Shown piece by piece: positions 1 to 9,425 of a stretch of DNA of 27,212 nucleotides; position 1 is the stretch's first letter; the number at the start of each line of letters is the position of its first letter. The stretch is from JBEKYD01 sp049509915 (GTDB lineage: Bacteria > Acidobacteriota > Terriglobia > Bryobacterales > Bryobacteraceae), in assembly GCA_049509915.1 (NCBI GenBank), contig JBEKZL010000065.1, forward strand, positions 1 to 27,212, written 5' to 3'. The notes beneath the pieces were generated by a model that was not told the DNA's origin, did no database searches, and was given only the letters and a program-made list of their open reading frames with translations. The translations under genes and the position numbers were made by a program.

Positions 1-264
1 CTGGTCCATGTGGCCGGAATGAATCTGGGACTACTGCTGAGAAGCTTGTATGGAGTCGGAACGCCGAGAAGCCTGCAAGGGCTCTCTTTTACCCTACACT
101 TTTTGATCGCAATCGTTGCCTGGGCGGTTCGCTCCGAAGAATTGCCGTTCGGGGGAGTCGGAGTAACCTGGCTGGGCATTGTATCGCCTTCTTATCACCC
201 CCACATTTGCGCTCATTTCAGGCGCTCCCAAACCCAAAAACGAACATCAACCCCGGACTGCTAG
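1..264 (+). pseudogene. Transposase C-terminal fragment, cut by window edge
   Basis: The frame is open from base 1 with no start inside the window and ends at a TAG (262-264). The first codons read LVHVAGMNLGLLLRSLYGVG followed by TPRSLQGL. This resembles the C-terminal segment of DDE transposases, where a hydrophobic NLxLLxRxLxGxGTPRxLQ stretch follows the catalytic domain. After that the residues do not match any family I know, so the tail may be drifted or out of frame. The catalytic part would lie left of the window, so intact gene versus remnant cannot be decided here. The family call comes from memory of this motif and is moderate. Confidence 0.5.
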
Positions 265-355
265 AAGGGCACCGTCGTCCGAGTCGAACAAATACTGTAC
301 TTCGATTCGGTAGCCCCGCGTCTGTTCCGTGAGCGGGTTAGATCCAGGAGGGCCA

Positions 356-709
356 ATGGCCACTCTTCCAATAAGTCCATTTCAGACGCTTAACGAGAAG
401 TTTGCAATCGTGAAAAACGCAATATCGGGAAGGAAACCCGTTTCGGCAATCTACGACGGCCGCATCAGACTGCTTTGTCCGCATGTACTGGGAGAGAACA
501 AAGAGGGGAAGTATCAAGCGCTTTTCTACCAGTTTGGCGGCGAGAGCAGCAGGGGTATCGAACCTGACGGTTCGCCTGCGAACTGGCGCTGCCTAGCACT
601 CGAAAAACTCTGCAGTATCGCGGTGATTGCTGGTGGTTGGCATACCGCGCCGAATCACTCGCGTCCCCAAACTTGCGTCCGCATCATCTATTGCGAGGTG
701 ACGCGCTAG
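356..709 (+). CDS. Conserved hypothetical protein, 117 aa
   Basis: The ATG at 356 is preceded by AGGAGGG (346-352), which favours it over the in-frame start at 329. The product is soluble, with no signal peptide or membrane segment. Visible landmarks are an ISGRKPVSAIYDGRIRLLCP segment near the middle, then YQFGGESSRG, NWRCLALEKL and a C-terminal GGWHTAPNHSRPQTCV block. This pattern matches a family of short bacterial proteins of unknown function that I recognise by the RLLCPHVLG, YQFGG and HSRPQTCV blocks. It looks like a compact single domain with conserved Cys, His and Trp residues. Its 3' end overlaps the end of the convergent gene 684-962 by 26 nt. No function is assigned. Confidence 0.65.
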   Translation: MATLPISPFQTLNEKFAIVKNAISGRKPVSAIYDGRIRLLCPHVLGENKEGKYQALFYQFGGESSRGIEPDGSPANWRCLALEKLCSIAVIAGGWHTAPNHSRPQTCVRIIYCEVTR

Positions 710-962
710 ATAATCGCTGACGGCCTACTAGCTGAAGGACCGCCGTTGGGTGCCGGATTCCGTTCTTCCAGTCCGCGTACTCAGCGGCCCGATCCCTCGC
801 TTCCGGTCCGGAAAACACGGCGACGAACACGAGGCCTTCGTTGTCTACCGCCTCTACATGCCAGTGGCCTGGGTAATCCTTGGATTCCGCGATCTCGTAC
901 TTCAACTGGTTACGCATGAGATGTTTCAGCCTCGCTTTCGCCGTTAGCCGCAGAGCATCCAT
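684..962 (-). CDS. Small hypothetical protein, 92 aa
   Basis: I place the start at the ATG complementary to 960-962, although no clear Shine-Dalgarno precedes it. An internal ATG complementary to 913-915 is an alternative. The middle of the product (LKYEIAESKDYPGHWHVEAV, then VFVAVFSGPEARDRAAEYADWKNG) looks like a genuine small soluble alpha/beta protein, and I recall similar short proteins from acidobacterial genomes. The frame stays open upstream through an unrelated surface-protein remnant, so the long open frame up to 1712 is not one gene. The last 20 or so residues overlap the convergent gene ending at 709. Function unknown. Confidence 0.5.
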   Translation of the reverse strand: MDALRLTAKARLKHLMRNQLKYEIAESKDYPGHWHVEAVDNEGLVFVAVFSGPEARDRAAEYADWKNGIRHPTAVLQLVGRQRLSSASPRNR

Positions 963-1093
963 AGTACCAAACCAAGAAACGGTACAGCTTCGACGCGCCT
1001 GATTGAAGTAGTGGCGCAAGACGATACTCGCCGCTGAAGCACCGCACGAGGTGTGCCGTGCGGGCAACCGGCCAACTTTAGTAGATGAACGAG

Positions 1094-1742
1094 CTATCGT
1101 CGCTCGTGGGCAGCGGTAGCGGCCACCGGCGTCTGGGTTGGGTCGATCACCCACGTCACACCGTAGGTTCCGCCCTGAAGATCTCCGGTCATCGTGGCCT
1201 GGCCGCTGCCGATGCTGCTGTTGTTGTCCGTCTGATAGAACGCCACCATGTTGCCGTCGGCGCCCGGCGGGGCCGTTCAGCACCCAATTGACGGCGTTGA
1301 TCTGCTGGGCGATGGACTGCAGGATGGATGCGGCGGTTGTCTGCGTGAGCGTGTCCGCGGCCGATCCGTCCGAACTCGAAACCGCCACCGACCCGGAGAT
1401 TCCACTTTTCAATGTGATAAAGATCTCGTTGCCATAGGTTCCGCCCGTGGTGGCCGTGCAATTCGGATCGGACGCGTTGATCTGGCCAGCGATGTTGATC
1501 GCCACGCCGGCGCTGTTCAGCGAATCTTCCAGGCAGGAGTACGTGGCCGACTCGATTGTGACCCAGTGGTTGTATGCGGCGTTGCCCTGCCACCACATGG
1601 CCTGATCGGTGGTTCGGTGTGACGCGGAGATCGCCGGGCTGATGAAGGACTGGTTCTGATACCACAGCGTGACCCTGTCGCCGGCCTGCGGGCTGTTACG
1701 ATCCTGGCCCACGGGATCAAACGATGGCGGCTCGGTGTATAC
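1094..1742 (-). pseudogene. Surface/repeat protein remnant with frameshift
   Basis: Reading leftward from about 1742, one frame gives a typical Solibacter-type extracellular repeat segment: VTLWYQNQSFISPAISASH, DQAMWWQGNAAYNHWVTIES, CLEDSLNSAGVAINIAGQIN, TATTGGTYGNEIFITLKSG, then DTLTQTTAASILQSIAQQIN and NWVLNGPAG. At the G/C-rich stretch 1261-1270 the sensible reading jumps frame and continues as GADGNMVAFYQTDNNSSIGS and GDLQGGTYGVTWVIDPTQTP to a stop at 1094-1096. One indel in that stretch restores a continuous product. No credible start or signal peptide is seen. The 5' part was probably lost where it meets the divergent CBS gene. Such segments occur in large secreted proteins of this phylum; their role is unknown. 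Confidence 0.6.
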
Positions 1743-1825
1743 TGATCGGAGCCAGGAGGGATAAATGGGAATCCCGGCAAAAATGGGAACTTTAGCCAGA
1801 AGGCGGAGTGCCTCGGAGACGATTC

Positions 1826-2269
1826 ATGGCTGAGACAATTGCTTCGATTCTGAGAACCAAGGCTGACGGGATCTGGTCAATTTCTCCCGACGCCACCGTT
1901 TATGAGGCGATTGCAATGATGGCCGAAAAAACGATCGGAGCGCTCCTGGTGATGCGAGAGGGAACGCTGGTCGGTCTCATCTCCGAGCGCGACTACGCGC
2001 GCAAGGTGATCCTGCAGGGGCGATCTTCGAAAGACACGCTCGTACAAGACATCATGACCAGATCGGTTATCACCGTGACCCCGGAGCAGTCGGTTGATGA
2101 GTGCATGAGAATCATCACGCAGCATCGGATCCGGCACCTGCCCGTGGTCGAACACGACAAATTGGTCGGAATCGTCTCGATTGGGGATTTGGTCAAGGCG
2201 ATTATTTCGGACCAGGCGCAAACCATCGATCATTTGCACACGTACATCACCCACAAATACCCGGCGTGA
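1826..2269 (+). CDS. Tandem CBS-domain protein, 147 aa
   Basis: The protein contains two CBS domains, roughly residues 10-70 and 78-140, and nothing else. The first carries SISPDATVYEAIAMMAEKTI, GALLVMREGTLVGLISERDY and AR; the second carries VITVTPEQSVDECMRIITQH, IRHLPVVEHDKLVGIVSIGD and LV. The SERDY and IGDL endings of the two domains are the usual CBS signatures. Stand-alone CBS pairs bind adenine nucleotides and act as energy or redox sensors; the partner is unknown. The ATG at 1826 is chosen because GGAG lies at 1815-1818 at good spacing and family members begin close to the first CBS domain. A GTG at 1808 is possible. It appears to be a single-gene unit ending in a hairpin 10 nt after the stop. 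Confidence 0.9.
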   Translation: MAETIASILRTKADGIWSISPDATVYEAIAMMAEKTIGALLVMREGTLVGLISERDYARKVILQGRSSKDTLVQDIMTRSVITVTPEQSVDECMRIITQHRIRHLPVVEHDKLVGIVSIGDLVKAIISDQAQTIDHLHTYITHKYPA

Positions 2270-2278
2270 GCGCCACTC

Positions 2279-2300
2279 AACGCTCGTGCCGGCGAGCGTT
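2279..2300 (+). terminator. Hairpin terminator after CBS gene
   Basis: AACGCTCG (2279-2286) pairs perfectly with CGAGCGTT (2293-2300) across a 6-nt loop, starting 10 nt after the CBS stop codon. The T tract is short (GTTT), so it is a plausible but not ideal intrinsic terminator. A second 7-bp hairpin, CGCCGCG/CGCGGCG with a 7-nt loop, lies at 2305-2325 and may assist. The rest of 2326-2608 shows no gene I can support. Confidence 0.45.
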
Positions 2301-2608
2301 TGAACGCCGCGCCATCGACGCGGCGAAGGTCGGCGAGCGGCATCGCGACCAGGCGCATTCAGCAGCTTGCGCGCGGTGCCGGCGAACGCTCAACGTTTTG
2401 TTGAAAACCGCGGCATCGCCTGGCATCGCCGGACGGCCGCCGTGGGCGTCACAATCGGCACTGGCGTAGGGCTATCTGCAGCGTGCTTCGCTCGACCACA
2501 CCAGCCCTGTTTACTTACCTCTGGCTGTTCGTGTTCGGCCTCCTGAACAGTAGTGGGCCTAAGAAGTTTCGGCGGCGCTCAAGCTGGTACCCTACCTAAG
2601 GAGGCGAT

Positions 2609-5085
2609 ATGCACGCGATTCGTTGGGCGGCGGCGCTGTACCAGGATCTGCGGTTTGGGACCCGCCTGCTGGCACGCTCGCCGGGATTCACGGCGGCGTC
2701 GGTAGCCTGCCTGGCAATCGGCATCGGCGTCACCACGTCCATTGGCAGCGAACTGCAATCCATGGTGTTTCGGGACCTGCTGGCGGTGCGCGGTCCGCGG
2801 GACCTCGTGCGATCCCAGACGCCGATGCCGTACGGCGACTGGGAGGAGTTTCGCAACCGCGGCGATGCGTTCGCGTCGTTGGCCGCGTTCATGGGCCCCG
2901 TGCCCTTCGGAATCGCCGCGGCTGGAGGCCAGTCGGAGCGGGTTTGGGGGCAACTGGTTACCCCCAACTACTTCCTTACACTGGGGGTGGAACCACTGGT
3001 GGGCCGGCTATTCGGAGTGGAGGAAGATCGGGCCGGCGCCCCTGCCGTGGCCGTGATCAGCGCGCGTTACTGGCGCGCGCGCTTTGCCAGCCCGCCTTCC
3101 ACCGTGGGGAGAACCATCCGTGTCAACCGACAGCCGGTCACCCTGATTGGGGTGGCGCCGGAGAACTTCCTGGGGGCTGATCCGATGCTCTCCGCGGTGG
3201 ATATCTGGATACCGGCTACCGCGCCGCCTGGCATTGCGCCGGAGTTAGGCCGCCTGCGCGACCGGCAAGCCACAACGTTCAATTTGATCGGACGATTGAA
3301 GCCGGGGCGGACGCCAGCCCGCGCCGAAGCTTCGATCGAACCGATCGCCCGGCGCCTGGAGCAGATCTACCACGACCCCGGCAAGGACCGTAGGGAGCCC
3401 CGAGTGATCCTGCTGCCTCGGGGCCGCATCTATCCCCTTCGCGACGAAGACATGCCCAAAGTGCTGGGACTTCCCGTCGTGCTGGTCGGTCTGGTTCTGC
3501 TGATGGCCTCCATCAACGTGGCCAATATGCTGGTGGCGCGCGCGGCCGCGCGGCGGCGCGAAATTGCCGTGCGGCTTTCCATCGGCGGGAGCCGCGCGCG
3601 CATTGTGCGGCAGCTTTTGACCGAGAGTCTGCTGCTGGCGGCGCTGGGGGCGCGGCTGGCCTGGGGGTTGTGCGATGGTACATGGTTTACTTCGCCTCGA
3701 TACGCGGCACGCTGCCCGGCTACATGACCTTGGACTGGCGCCTGGACTGGCGCGCGCTGGTCCTTTCGGCTTTGTTGACGCTGGTTTCGGCGCTGCTGTT
3801 CGGGCTGGCTCCGGCGTTGAACGCAACCCGCGACGATATCGCATCGGCGCTGAAATCCACCGTTCCGTCGCGCTTGCGAGCGCGCCGCTGGTTCAGCCTG
3901 CGCAATATCCTGGTGACGAACCAGATCGCCGCCTCAATGGTGTTGTTGTTGGTGACCGGCTTCATCGTGATTGGCATCCGGCGCGCCAGTTCCGCCGATC
4001 CCGGCTTCGATTATAAGCATCTGTACCTGCTGAATCTCGACCCCGTGCGCGATGGTTACGATGCAAAGCGCGCGGCCGATTATTTCGACAAGCTCCCGCG
4101 AAGGCTGGCGCGCGTACCGGGAATCGGCGTGGTCAGCGTGGCCCAAACGCTTCCGGCCGCGCTCGGCGGGGTGGAGTCGCTCATCACCGCTAAGGTCGAG
4201 CTCGCGGGTGGTCCCAAGGCGCTGGGCGCGATCCGCAGCGACCGCGTCGGCGCCGGCTTCTTCGAGACTCTGGGCATTCCAGTGCTGCGCGGCCGCGCCT
4301 TCACCGAACGCGACATGGCCGACGGCTCAACCGTTTTGATGGTGAATGAGACCATGGTGAAACAAGTCTGGCCAGGACAAGACCCGGTGGGTCAGAGCCT
4401 GGATTTCGAGGGCAGACTGCACCAGGTGATCGGGGTGGCGCGCGACATTCGACCAGCGCTCCCGCTAGGGCCGTCTCTCCCGGCCGTCTACCAGCCCAAT
4501 ACGCCCTCCGGTTTCGGCGTCCCTTCGCGGCAAGGCGTGACCGTGGTGGTTCGGGCGCAGCCCGGATTCGACGCGGCCGTCAGTCTGCGCCGCCAGGTCG
4601 AGGCCATCGACGCGCACGTCTCGGTCCTCGACGTCCGGCGGATGGAAGACTTGGTGGAGCAGATCTATTACATGGCGCGCGTGGCCGCCGGGGTCTACGG
4701 AGCGATGGGCGTTTTCGCGCTGGTCCTGGCTGCCGTCGGACTGGCCGGTGTGACCGCCTATTCGGTGGCGCGGCGGACGCACGAAATAGGCATCCGGGTC
4801 GCGTTGGGCGCCAGCCGGCGCAACATCCTGGGCCTGGTCCAGCGGGAGTCGGCCGCGCTGTTTGCCGTGGGCGATGCGGTTGGGCTGGCGTTGGCGCTCG
4901 CCATGCTGCGCGTGCTCGGCAGCGTCCTGGACGCCTTGGCGCAAGCCACCCAGACCAGCGCCACCGATCCGGCGATCCTGGTGGGCGCGCCCGCGCTCCT
5001 GGTCGGGCTGGCGCTGGCGGCCTGTTACATCCCCGCGCGGAAGTCGGTCCGGCTTGATCCCGCCGCGGTGCTAAGAAGCGAGTGA
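2609..5085 (+). pseudogene. ADOP-type ABC permease (MacB/FtsX family), frameshifted
   Basis: Two reading frames, 2609-3727 and one joining near 3650 and ending at 5085, together form one 825-aa ADOP-like permease if a single G is added to the five-G run at 3646-3650. The corrected junction reads LLLAALGGAAGLG. The N-terminal RFGTRLLARSPGFTAASVAC leads into the first transmembrane helix. A MacB-like periplasmic domain and three-helix FtsX block follow (INVANMLVARAAARRREIAV), then a second copy of the same arrangement ending in RRTHEIGIRVALGASRRNIL and the last helices. These permeases lack their own ATPase and are thought to work with separate MacB-type ATPases in efflux or envelope processes. 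TAAGGAGG (2597-2604) precedes the ATG. No PadR-type regulator, common next to these genes, is seen. The break may be a sequencing error or a true mutation. Confidence 0.85.
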
Positions 5086-5564
5086 GCTGCGGCGCCGACA
5101 AATCGTACCGAGTACAGCCGGGACGTTCAACGGCGTCGGAACATCGCGTCGGCTGCTGCCAGGCAGAAAACGTTTGCCCCCCCCGATGGACCGCCGCGCT
5201 AGGCAAGCGCACCCGCATCGGGTCCCGACGGTGCCATGCAGGGTCGTCGGTGCGTGCGCAATTGGGTCGGCCTCAGGCGGCGGGCGATGCCGCGTGAGTT
5301 GCGACACGGATGGCCGCGCCGGCTTGCTTGTAACCCGCGCCGCTGCGTCGTCCGCAGTGATCTGGATTTTGCGGTCGTTCAGGCAACGCCGCTCGCTCTC
5401 CGCGGCCCGGCCGGAAAAAGTGTAACGATGTGTAAACCTTAATCGCGCTAACTGGCCCGGATGCATAAGCTTAGCCGTACTGCGGTGGTTGCCCATCTCC
5501 TGGCTCACCTCCGGAATTTCCGGTTTTTCCCGAGATCATTAGCTGATTCGGGCGGCGCAGGTTC
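5086..5564 (+). other. Intergenic stretch without supported gene
   Basis: The 479 bases after the permease contain only short GC-rich open frames overlapping one another on both strands. None has a convincing Shine-Dalgarno or recognisable motif. No tRNA, strong terminator or repeat was seen. Confidence 0.4.
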
Positions 5565-5630
5565 GTGGGCACCGCAACAACGGCCGAGCATTGCCTCTGT
5601 CTCGACATCGTGAGGCGTTCGGTCGCAAGC

Positions 5631-5880
5631 GAGACGCCGCTGGGATGTTTGACCGCCTGGCCGACCGGAGAGATGCAGCCCTTCGTTTCGACTCTGAACG
5701 CGCCGGACGGCGTAGCCCTGGCCAACGCGGCGATCGTGCCGGCGGGCAGCGGCGGGCAACTGAGTTTCTACGCCAGCAATACCACCGATCCGGTGGTGGA
5801 CATCAACGGTTACTTCGCGCCGCCGGCGGCGGGCGGACTGAACTTTTACGCCGTGACTCCCCGCCGGATCGTGGATCGCG
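5631..5880 (+). pseudogene. Surface-protein remnant (C-terminal repeat domain)
   Basis: Within the open frame 5565-5999, about 83 codons read as a known type of segment: ETPLGCLTAWPTG, QPFVSTLNAPDGVALANAAI, VPAGSGGQLSFYASNTTDPV, VDINGYFAPPAAGGLNFYAV and TPRRIVD. In Solibacter-like secreted proteins this module usually reads as a DINGYF element followed by a TPCRVVDTR element. Here the Cys is replaced by Arg and the sequence drifts after RIVD. Residues before ETPLG do not look like part of the module, and there is no signal peptide. It is therefore a short internal remnant and not a working gene. Together with 1094-1742 it suggests that large surface-protein genes were broken up here. Confidence 0.6.
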
Positions 5881-6029
5881 TTTTCCTGCGCCGTTTGAAG
5901 GGGCATTTCGAAGAACTGTGGAAAGTTTCGACGGTTGATGACAGACAGTTAGCTGACGCAAACATCCACTTTGGGCGATCATTGCCAATCGGATTATAGA
6001 AGCTGAGGCCGTCCACCGATAAGGATGAC

Positions 6030-6878
6030 ATGATGTTCTCCACGGCAAAATCGTGCCACTGGCGTCTTACCCTAGCCACGTCGTGCAATGAGGTCCGGCG
6101 AATGTATTGGCGCGGGGTGCTGGCGCGGCAAGTCGAGCAGGTCGGCAAGGATACGCTGGCGCGCGCGGAAGTCACGCTGCAGTTGACCGAGAGCCTTTAC
6201 AAAGACAGCGCCGGCCTGGTACGAACAGCACTGCTGGCGGCCAAGGAAACGCTGGAGCGGCGCGTCATCGAACGAACCAGCAAACTACAGGAACGAATCG
6301 AGGCCAAGGATCGGGCTCTCGCGAAACTTGCTGCCGCTCAACGCCGGCTGATCGAACTCTCGCGTGAGGCGGGCATCGCCGAGATTGCCACCGTCGGTCA
6401 CATCAAGCAGATGGTGGCCACCCGACAGAACCATGCGAAGGTCTCCGGCCTGGTCGAGGATGCCCGCCTGTCCGAACTGGTAGACGACGCTCTCCGAATC
6501 CTTGAGCCAGGACTGATTCGCCACGGGATCAAGGCGATCAAACGGAGTAACGGGAAGGAACGCGTGATTCGCGTCTGCATTCGGCGGCGCGGAGAGGGCC
6601 GCGCGCGCCCGGCGATACAGGATACGGGCGTAGGACTGCCGCCCGAAAACGTGACCCGGATTTTCGGGCATAGCTTCACCACCAAAGCGGATGGCCACGG
6701 CTTCGGCCTGCACTCCTGCGCGCTGGCAGCCAGCCAGATGGGCGGTTCCTTCTGGGCCGAAAGTGAAGGGGCCCGGCACGGAGCCACTTTCGTTCTCGAG
6801 TTCCCACTAAAGAGCGGCGACGATACTACGGAGAAAGTCTATCATGTACCCTGCCAGCCTGCTTGCTCCCAATCATAG
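6030..6878 (+). CDS. Histidine kinase-like protein lacking H box and N box
   Basis: AAGGA (6021-6025) precedes tandem ATGs at 6030 and 6033. The product (282 aa) has a charged, probably coiled-coil N-terminal region (LERRVIERTSKLQERIEAKD), then AQRRLIELSREAGIAEIAT, which in the paralogue at 14919-16670 leads straight into the phospho-acceptor segment. Here about 87 residues are missing (junction near 6390-6400), including the HNVGNVLNSV motif. A second in-frame loss of about 31 residues (near 6528-6545) removes the DKHTILQILLNLLRNA N box. The later ATPase boxes remain: DTGVGLP and FTTKADGHGFGLHS, with the C-terminal EFPL strand. It cannot autophosphorylate in the usual way. It has no membrane segment, unlike its paralogue. 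Its 3' end overlaps the next gene by 35 nt, so translation may be coupled. It could be a pseudogene or a non-catalytic partner. Confidence 0.7.
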   Translation: MMFSTAKSCHWRLTLATSCNEVRRMYWRGVLARQVEQVGKDTLARAEVTLQLTESLYKDSAGLVRTALLAAKETLERRVIERTSKLQERIEAKDRALAKLAAAQRRLIELSREAGIAEIATVGHIKQMVATRQNHAKVSGLVEDARLSELVDDALRILEPGLIRHGIKAIKRSNGKERVIRVCIRRRGEGRARPAIQDTGVGLPPENVTRIFGHSFTTKADGHGFGLHSCALAASQMGGSFWAESEGARHGATFVLEFPLKSGDDTTEKVYHVPCQPACSQS

Positions 6879-9402
6879 GATCCTCGTCATCGACGACAAC
6901 AAGGCGATTCACGATGACATGCGAAAAATCCTGCGCAGCGAAATCGAGTCACGGGAGCGACTGCAGGACGACGAAGATCTGCTGTTCGGCAATGCCGCGA
7001 CGCCCATGATCAAGTTTGAGATCGACTCGGCCTCCCAAGGCCAGGAGGGTCTGGCGAAACTGGAGCAGTCGATAGCCGAAGGTCGTCCCTACGCGCTGGC
7101 GTTTGTGGATATCCGGATGCCACCGGGATGGAATGGTGTAGAGACCATCGCTCACCTTTGGGAGGTTTATCCGAACCTGCAGGTGGTGGTGTGTACAGCC
7201 TACTCGGATTACTCCTGGAGCGAAATCCAGCGCCGGCTGGGACACTCAGATAACCTGTTGATCCTCAAAAAGCCGTTCGACACCATCGAGGTGATCCAGC
7301 TAGCCCATGCGCTCAGTCGGAAATGGCAGCTAAGCCGCCAGGCGGAAGCCAAGATGGCCGATCAGGACGCGATGGTCGCCGAGCGCACTGCCCAATTGCA
7401 GAAGGCGCACGAAAAGATCGAATACGGACTTCAACAAAGAGCTAAAGCGCAGGAGGCATTCCGGATTATCTTTCAGGCCAGCACCGTTGGGATTGCGCTG
7501 CTAGACGAGGACGGCCGATACGTGGACGTCAATCGCGCTTTTGAAGCGCATTTCGAACTGCGCCGCGACCAACTTGTTGGGAAGAACCCTGCGGAGTTGG
7601 ACGCTATGAGTCAGCGGAGCATGCTGCCGCTGCACGAGGCGATGGACAGAACGCGAGATGTCGAGGCCCAGGAAATCGTTTTCGAAACCAGGACCGGCTG
7701 GCACACGGGTTTGTTGTGGACTCGGAAAGTCGAAATCCACGATTCTCCCCACCGGCTCTGTCTGGTGCTGGATATCACGGACCGCAAGGAAATGGAGGAG
7801 GAACTGCAGCGGGCGAGCACCGCAGCCCAAGCGGCGGCAAGAGCCAAGTCAGAGTTCCTGGCCAATATGAGCCACGAGATCCGAACCCCCATGAATGGCG
7901 TGATCGGGATGAACGGGCTGCTGCTCGATACCGACCTGACTCCGGAACAACGCGAGTATGCCGAAATCGCGCGCCGGTCGGGAGAAGCCCTGCTCACGAT
8001 TATCAACGAGATTCTCGACTTCTCCAAGATCGAAGCCGGAAAGCTGCAAATCGAATCCACAGTCTTCGACCTTGGCCTGGTGGTCGAAGATGTCAATGAG
8101 ATGCTTGCCCCGAAGGCAGAAGAGAAGAAACTCGACCTGGTGTTAAAATACGCGCCCGGCGTTCCGCACCATTTTATCGGAGATGCAGGGCGAATCCGCC
8201 AGGTAGTGACCAACCTAGTCGCTAACGCCATCAAGTTCACGCCCCGTGGCCACGTCGTGGTAACGGTGACTTGCGACGGGCCGACCGGGGACCGTGCCCA
8301 GATGCGCGTCGCTGTCGCCGATACCGGTATCGGGATCCCAGGGGAGAAAATCGGTGTCCTCTTCGAGCAGTTCAGCCAAGCGGATAGCTCCACAAGTCGG
8401 CACTACGGCGGTACCGGGTTGGGCTTAGCGATCTCCAAACGGCTGGTCAACCTGATGGGAGGAACCATCGGAGTCTGCAGCCGGATCGGAGAGGGCTCCA
8501 CGTTCTGGATTACGCTGCCCTTGCAGCCCGATCCCCGGCCCGAACCGAGGCCAGTATCGATCGACGAGTTGCATACCGCGCGCGTGCTCATCGTGGATGA
8601 TACCGAAGTGAATCGGCGCATGCTTCATGCGCAACTGGTGGGCTGGGGTATGCGCGTCGGTAGCTGCGCTTCGGGAAAAGAGGCGTTGCTTGCCCTCCAT
8701 GCCGCTCGCCTGGAGGGCGATCCGTACTCCCTCGCCATTATCGACTACCAGATGCCCGGCATGGACGGAGGTAGCCTCGCCGCGATCATCAAGAATGATC
8801 CGGACACCCGGAATACGGTGGTCGTGATGCTGACCTCTATCAGTCAAGGGAGCGACGGGTGCGACGCCTACCTGATCAAACCCGTCCGCCAATCGCAACT
8901 CCTGCCGACCATAGCCACCGCGTGGGCCAAACGGGCCGGCGTCGTAAGCGCCTGCCCAGTCCCGTTCGCCGCTACACAGGCGCGCCGGATTACGGTGAAA
9001 CCGATCGCCTCCAGTTCACCGGGCGGCCGCACCATCCGCGTCCTGATCGCCGAAGACAATTCCGTCAATCAAAGGGTCGCCGTGCGAATGGTCGAAAAAC
9101 TCGGATTTCGCGCAGATGTCGCTGCCAACGGACTGGAAGCCGTTCGACTCATCGAGATGCAGCCCTACGATCTAATCCTGATGGATTGCCAGATGCCAGA
9201 CATGGACGGCTACGAGGCCACGCGCGAGATCCGCCGCCGCGAACGATTCGGCCACCACTCCCTCATCATTGCCATGACCGCCGAAGCCATGGCCGGGACT
9301 CGCGACCGTTGCCTGGAAGCCGGCATGGACGATTACATCGCCAAGCCCGTCCGTCTCGAAGACCTGTCCACGATCCTCGACGGATACCTACATGGCACCT
9401 GA
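6844..9402 (+). CDS. Hybrid histidine kinase REC-PAS-HisKA-HATPase-REC-REC
   Basis: This 852-aa cytoplasmic hybrid kinase appears intact. Domains in order are an N-terminal receiver (HRILVIDDNKAIHDD, phospho-acceptor Asp89 in VDIRMPPGW), a coiled linker, a PAS domain (about 205-320), HisKA with His344 in NMSHEIRTPMNGVIG, and a HATPase with N box NLVANAIKF, G1 DTGIGIP, F box FEQFSQADSS and G2 GGTGLGLAIS. Two C-terminal receivers follow, with Asp634 in IIDYQMPGMDG and Asp781 in LMDCQMPDMDG. The start ATG has GGAG at 6830-6833 and overlaps the end of the preceding kinase-like gene. The layout suggests an input receiver phosphorylated by another kinase, and a phosphorelay out through the C-terminal receivers. 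No separate Hpt or DNA-binding partner is encoded nearby. Confidence 0.95.
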   Translation: MYPASLLAPNHRILVIDDNKAIHDDMRKILRSEIESRERLQDDEDLLFGNAATPMIKFEIDSASQGQEGLAKLEQSIAEGRPYALAFVDIRMPPGWNGVETIAHLWEVYPNLQVVVCTAYSDYSWSEIQRRLGHSDNLLILKKPFDTIEVIQLAHALSRKWQLSRQAEAKMADQDAMVAERTAQLQKAHEKIEYGLQQRAKAQEAFRIIFQASTVGIALLDEDGRYVDVNRAFEAHFELRRDQLVGKNPAELDAMSQRSMLPLHEAMDRTRDVEAQEIVFETRTGWHTGLLWTRKVEIHDSPHRLCLVLDITDRKEMEEELQRASTAAQAAARAKSEFLANMSHEIRTPMNGVIGMNGLLLDTDLTPEQREYAEIARRSGEALLTIINEILDFSKIEAGKLQIESTVFDLGLVVEDVNEMLAPKAEEKKLDLVLKYAPGVPHHFIGDAGRIRQVVTNLVANAIKFTPRGHVVVTVTCDGPTGDRAQMRVAVADTGIGIPGEKIGVLFEQFSQADSSTSRHYGGTGLGLAISKRLVNLMGGTIGVCSRIGEGSTFWITLPLQPDPRPEPRPVSIDELHTARVLIVDDTEVNRRMLHAQLVGWGMRVGSCASGKEALLALHAARLEGDPYSLAIIDYQMPGMDGGSLAAIIKNDPDTRNTVVVMLTSISQGSDGCDAYLIKPVRQSQLLPTIATAWAKRAGVVSACPVPFAATQARRITVKPIASSSPGGRTIRVLIAEDNSVNQRVAVRMVEKLGFRADVAANGLEAVRLIEMQPYDLILMDCQMPDMDGYEATREIRRRERFGHHSLIIAMTAEAMAGTRDRCLEAGMDDYIAKPVRLEDLSTILDGYLHGT

Positions 9403-9425
9403 ATCCGGCGTGAAGACTGCGATTC

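Noticed and set aside
684..1712. Single 342-aa minus-strand protein
   Set aside because: It chains a surface-protein segment, an out-of-frame stretch and an unrelated small gene. Sensible sequence changes frame near 1265 and a separate start fits at 962.
7611..8393. 260-aa minus-strand frame
   Set aside because: It is antisense to the PAS and HisKA region of the hybrid kinase; Ser/Arg-rich shadow.
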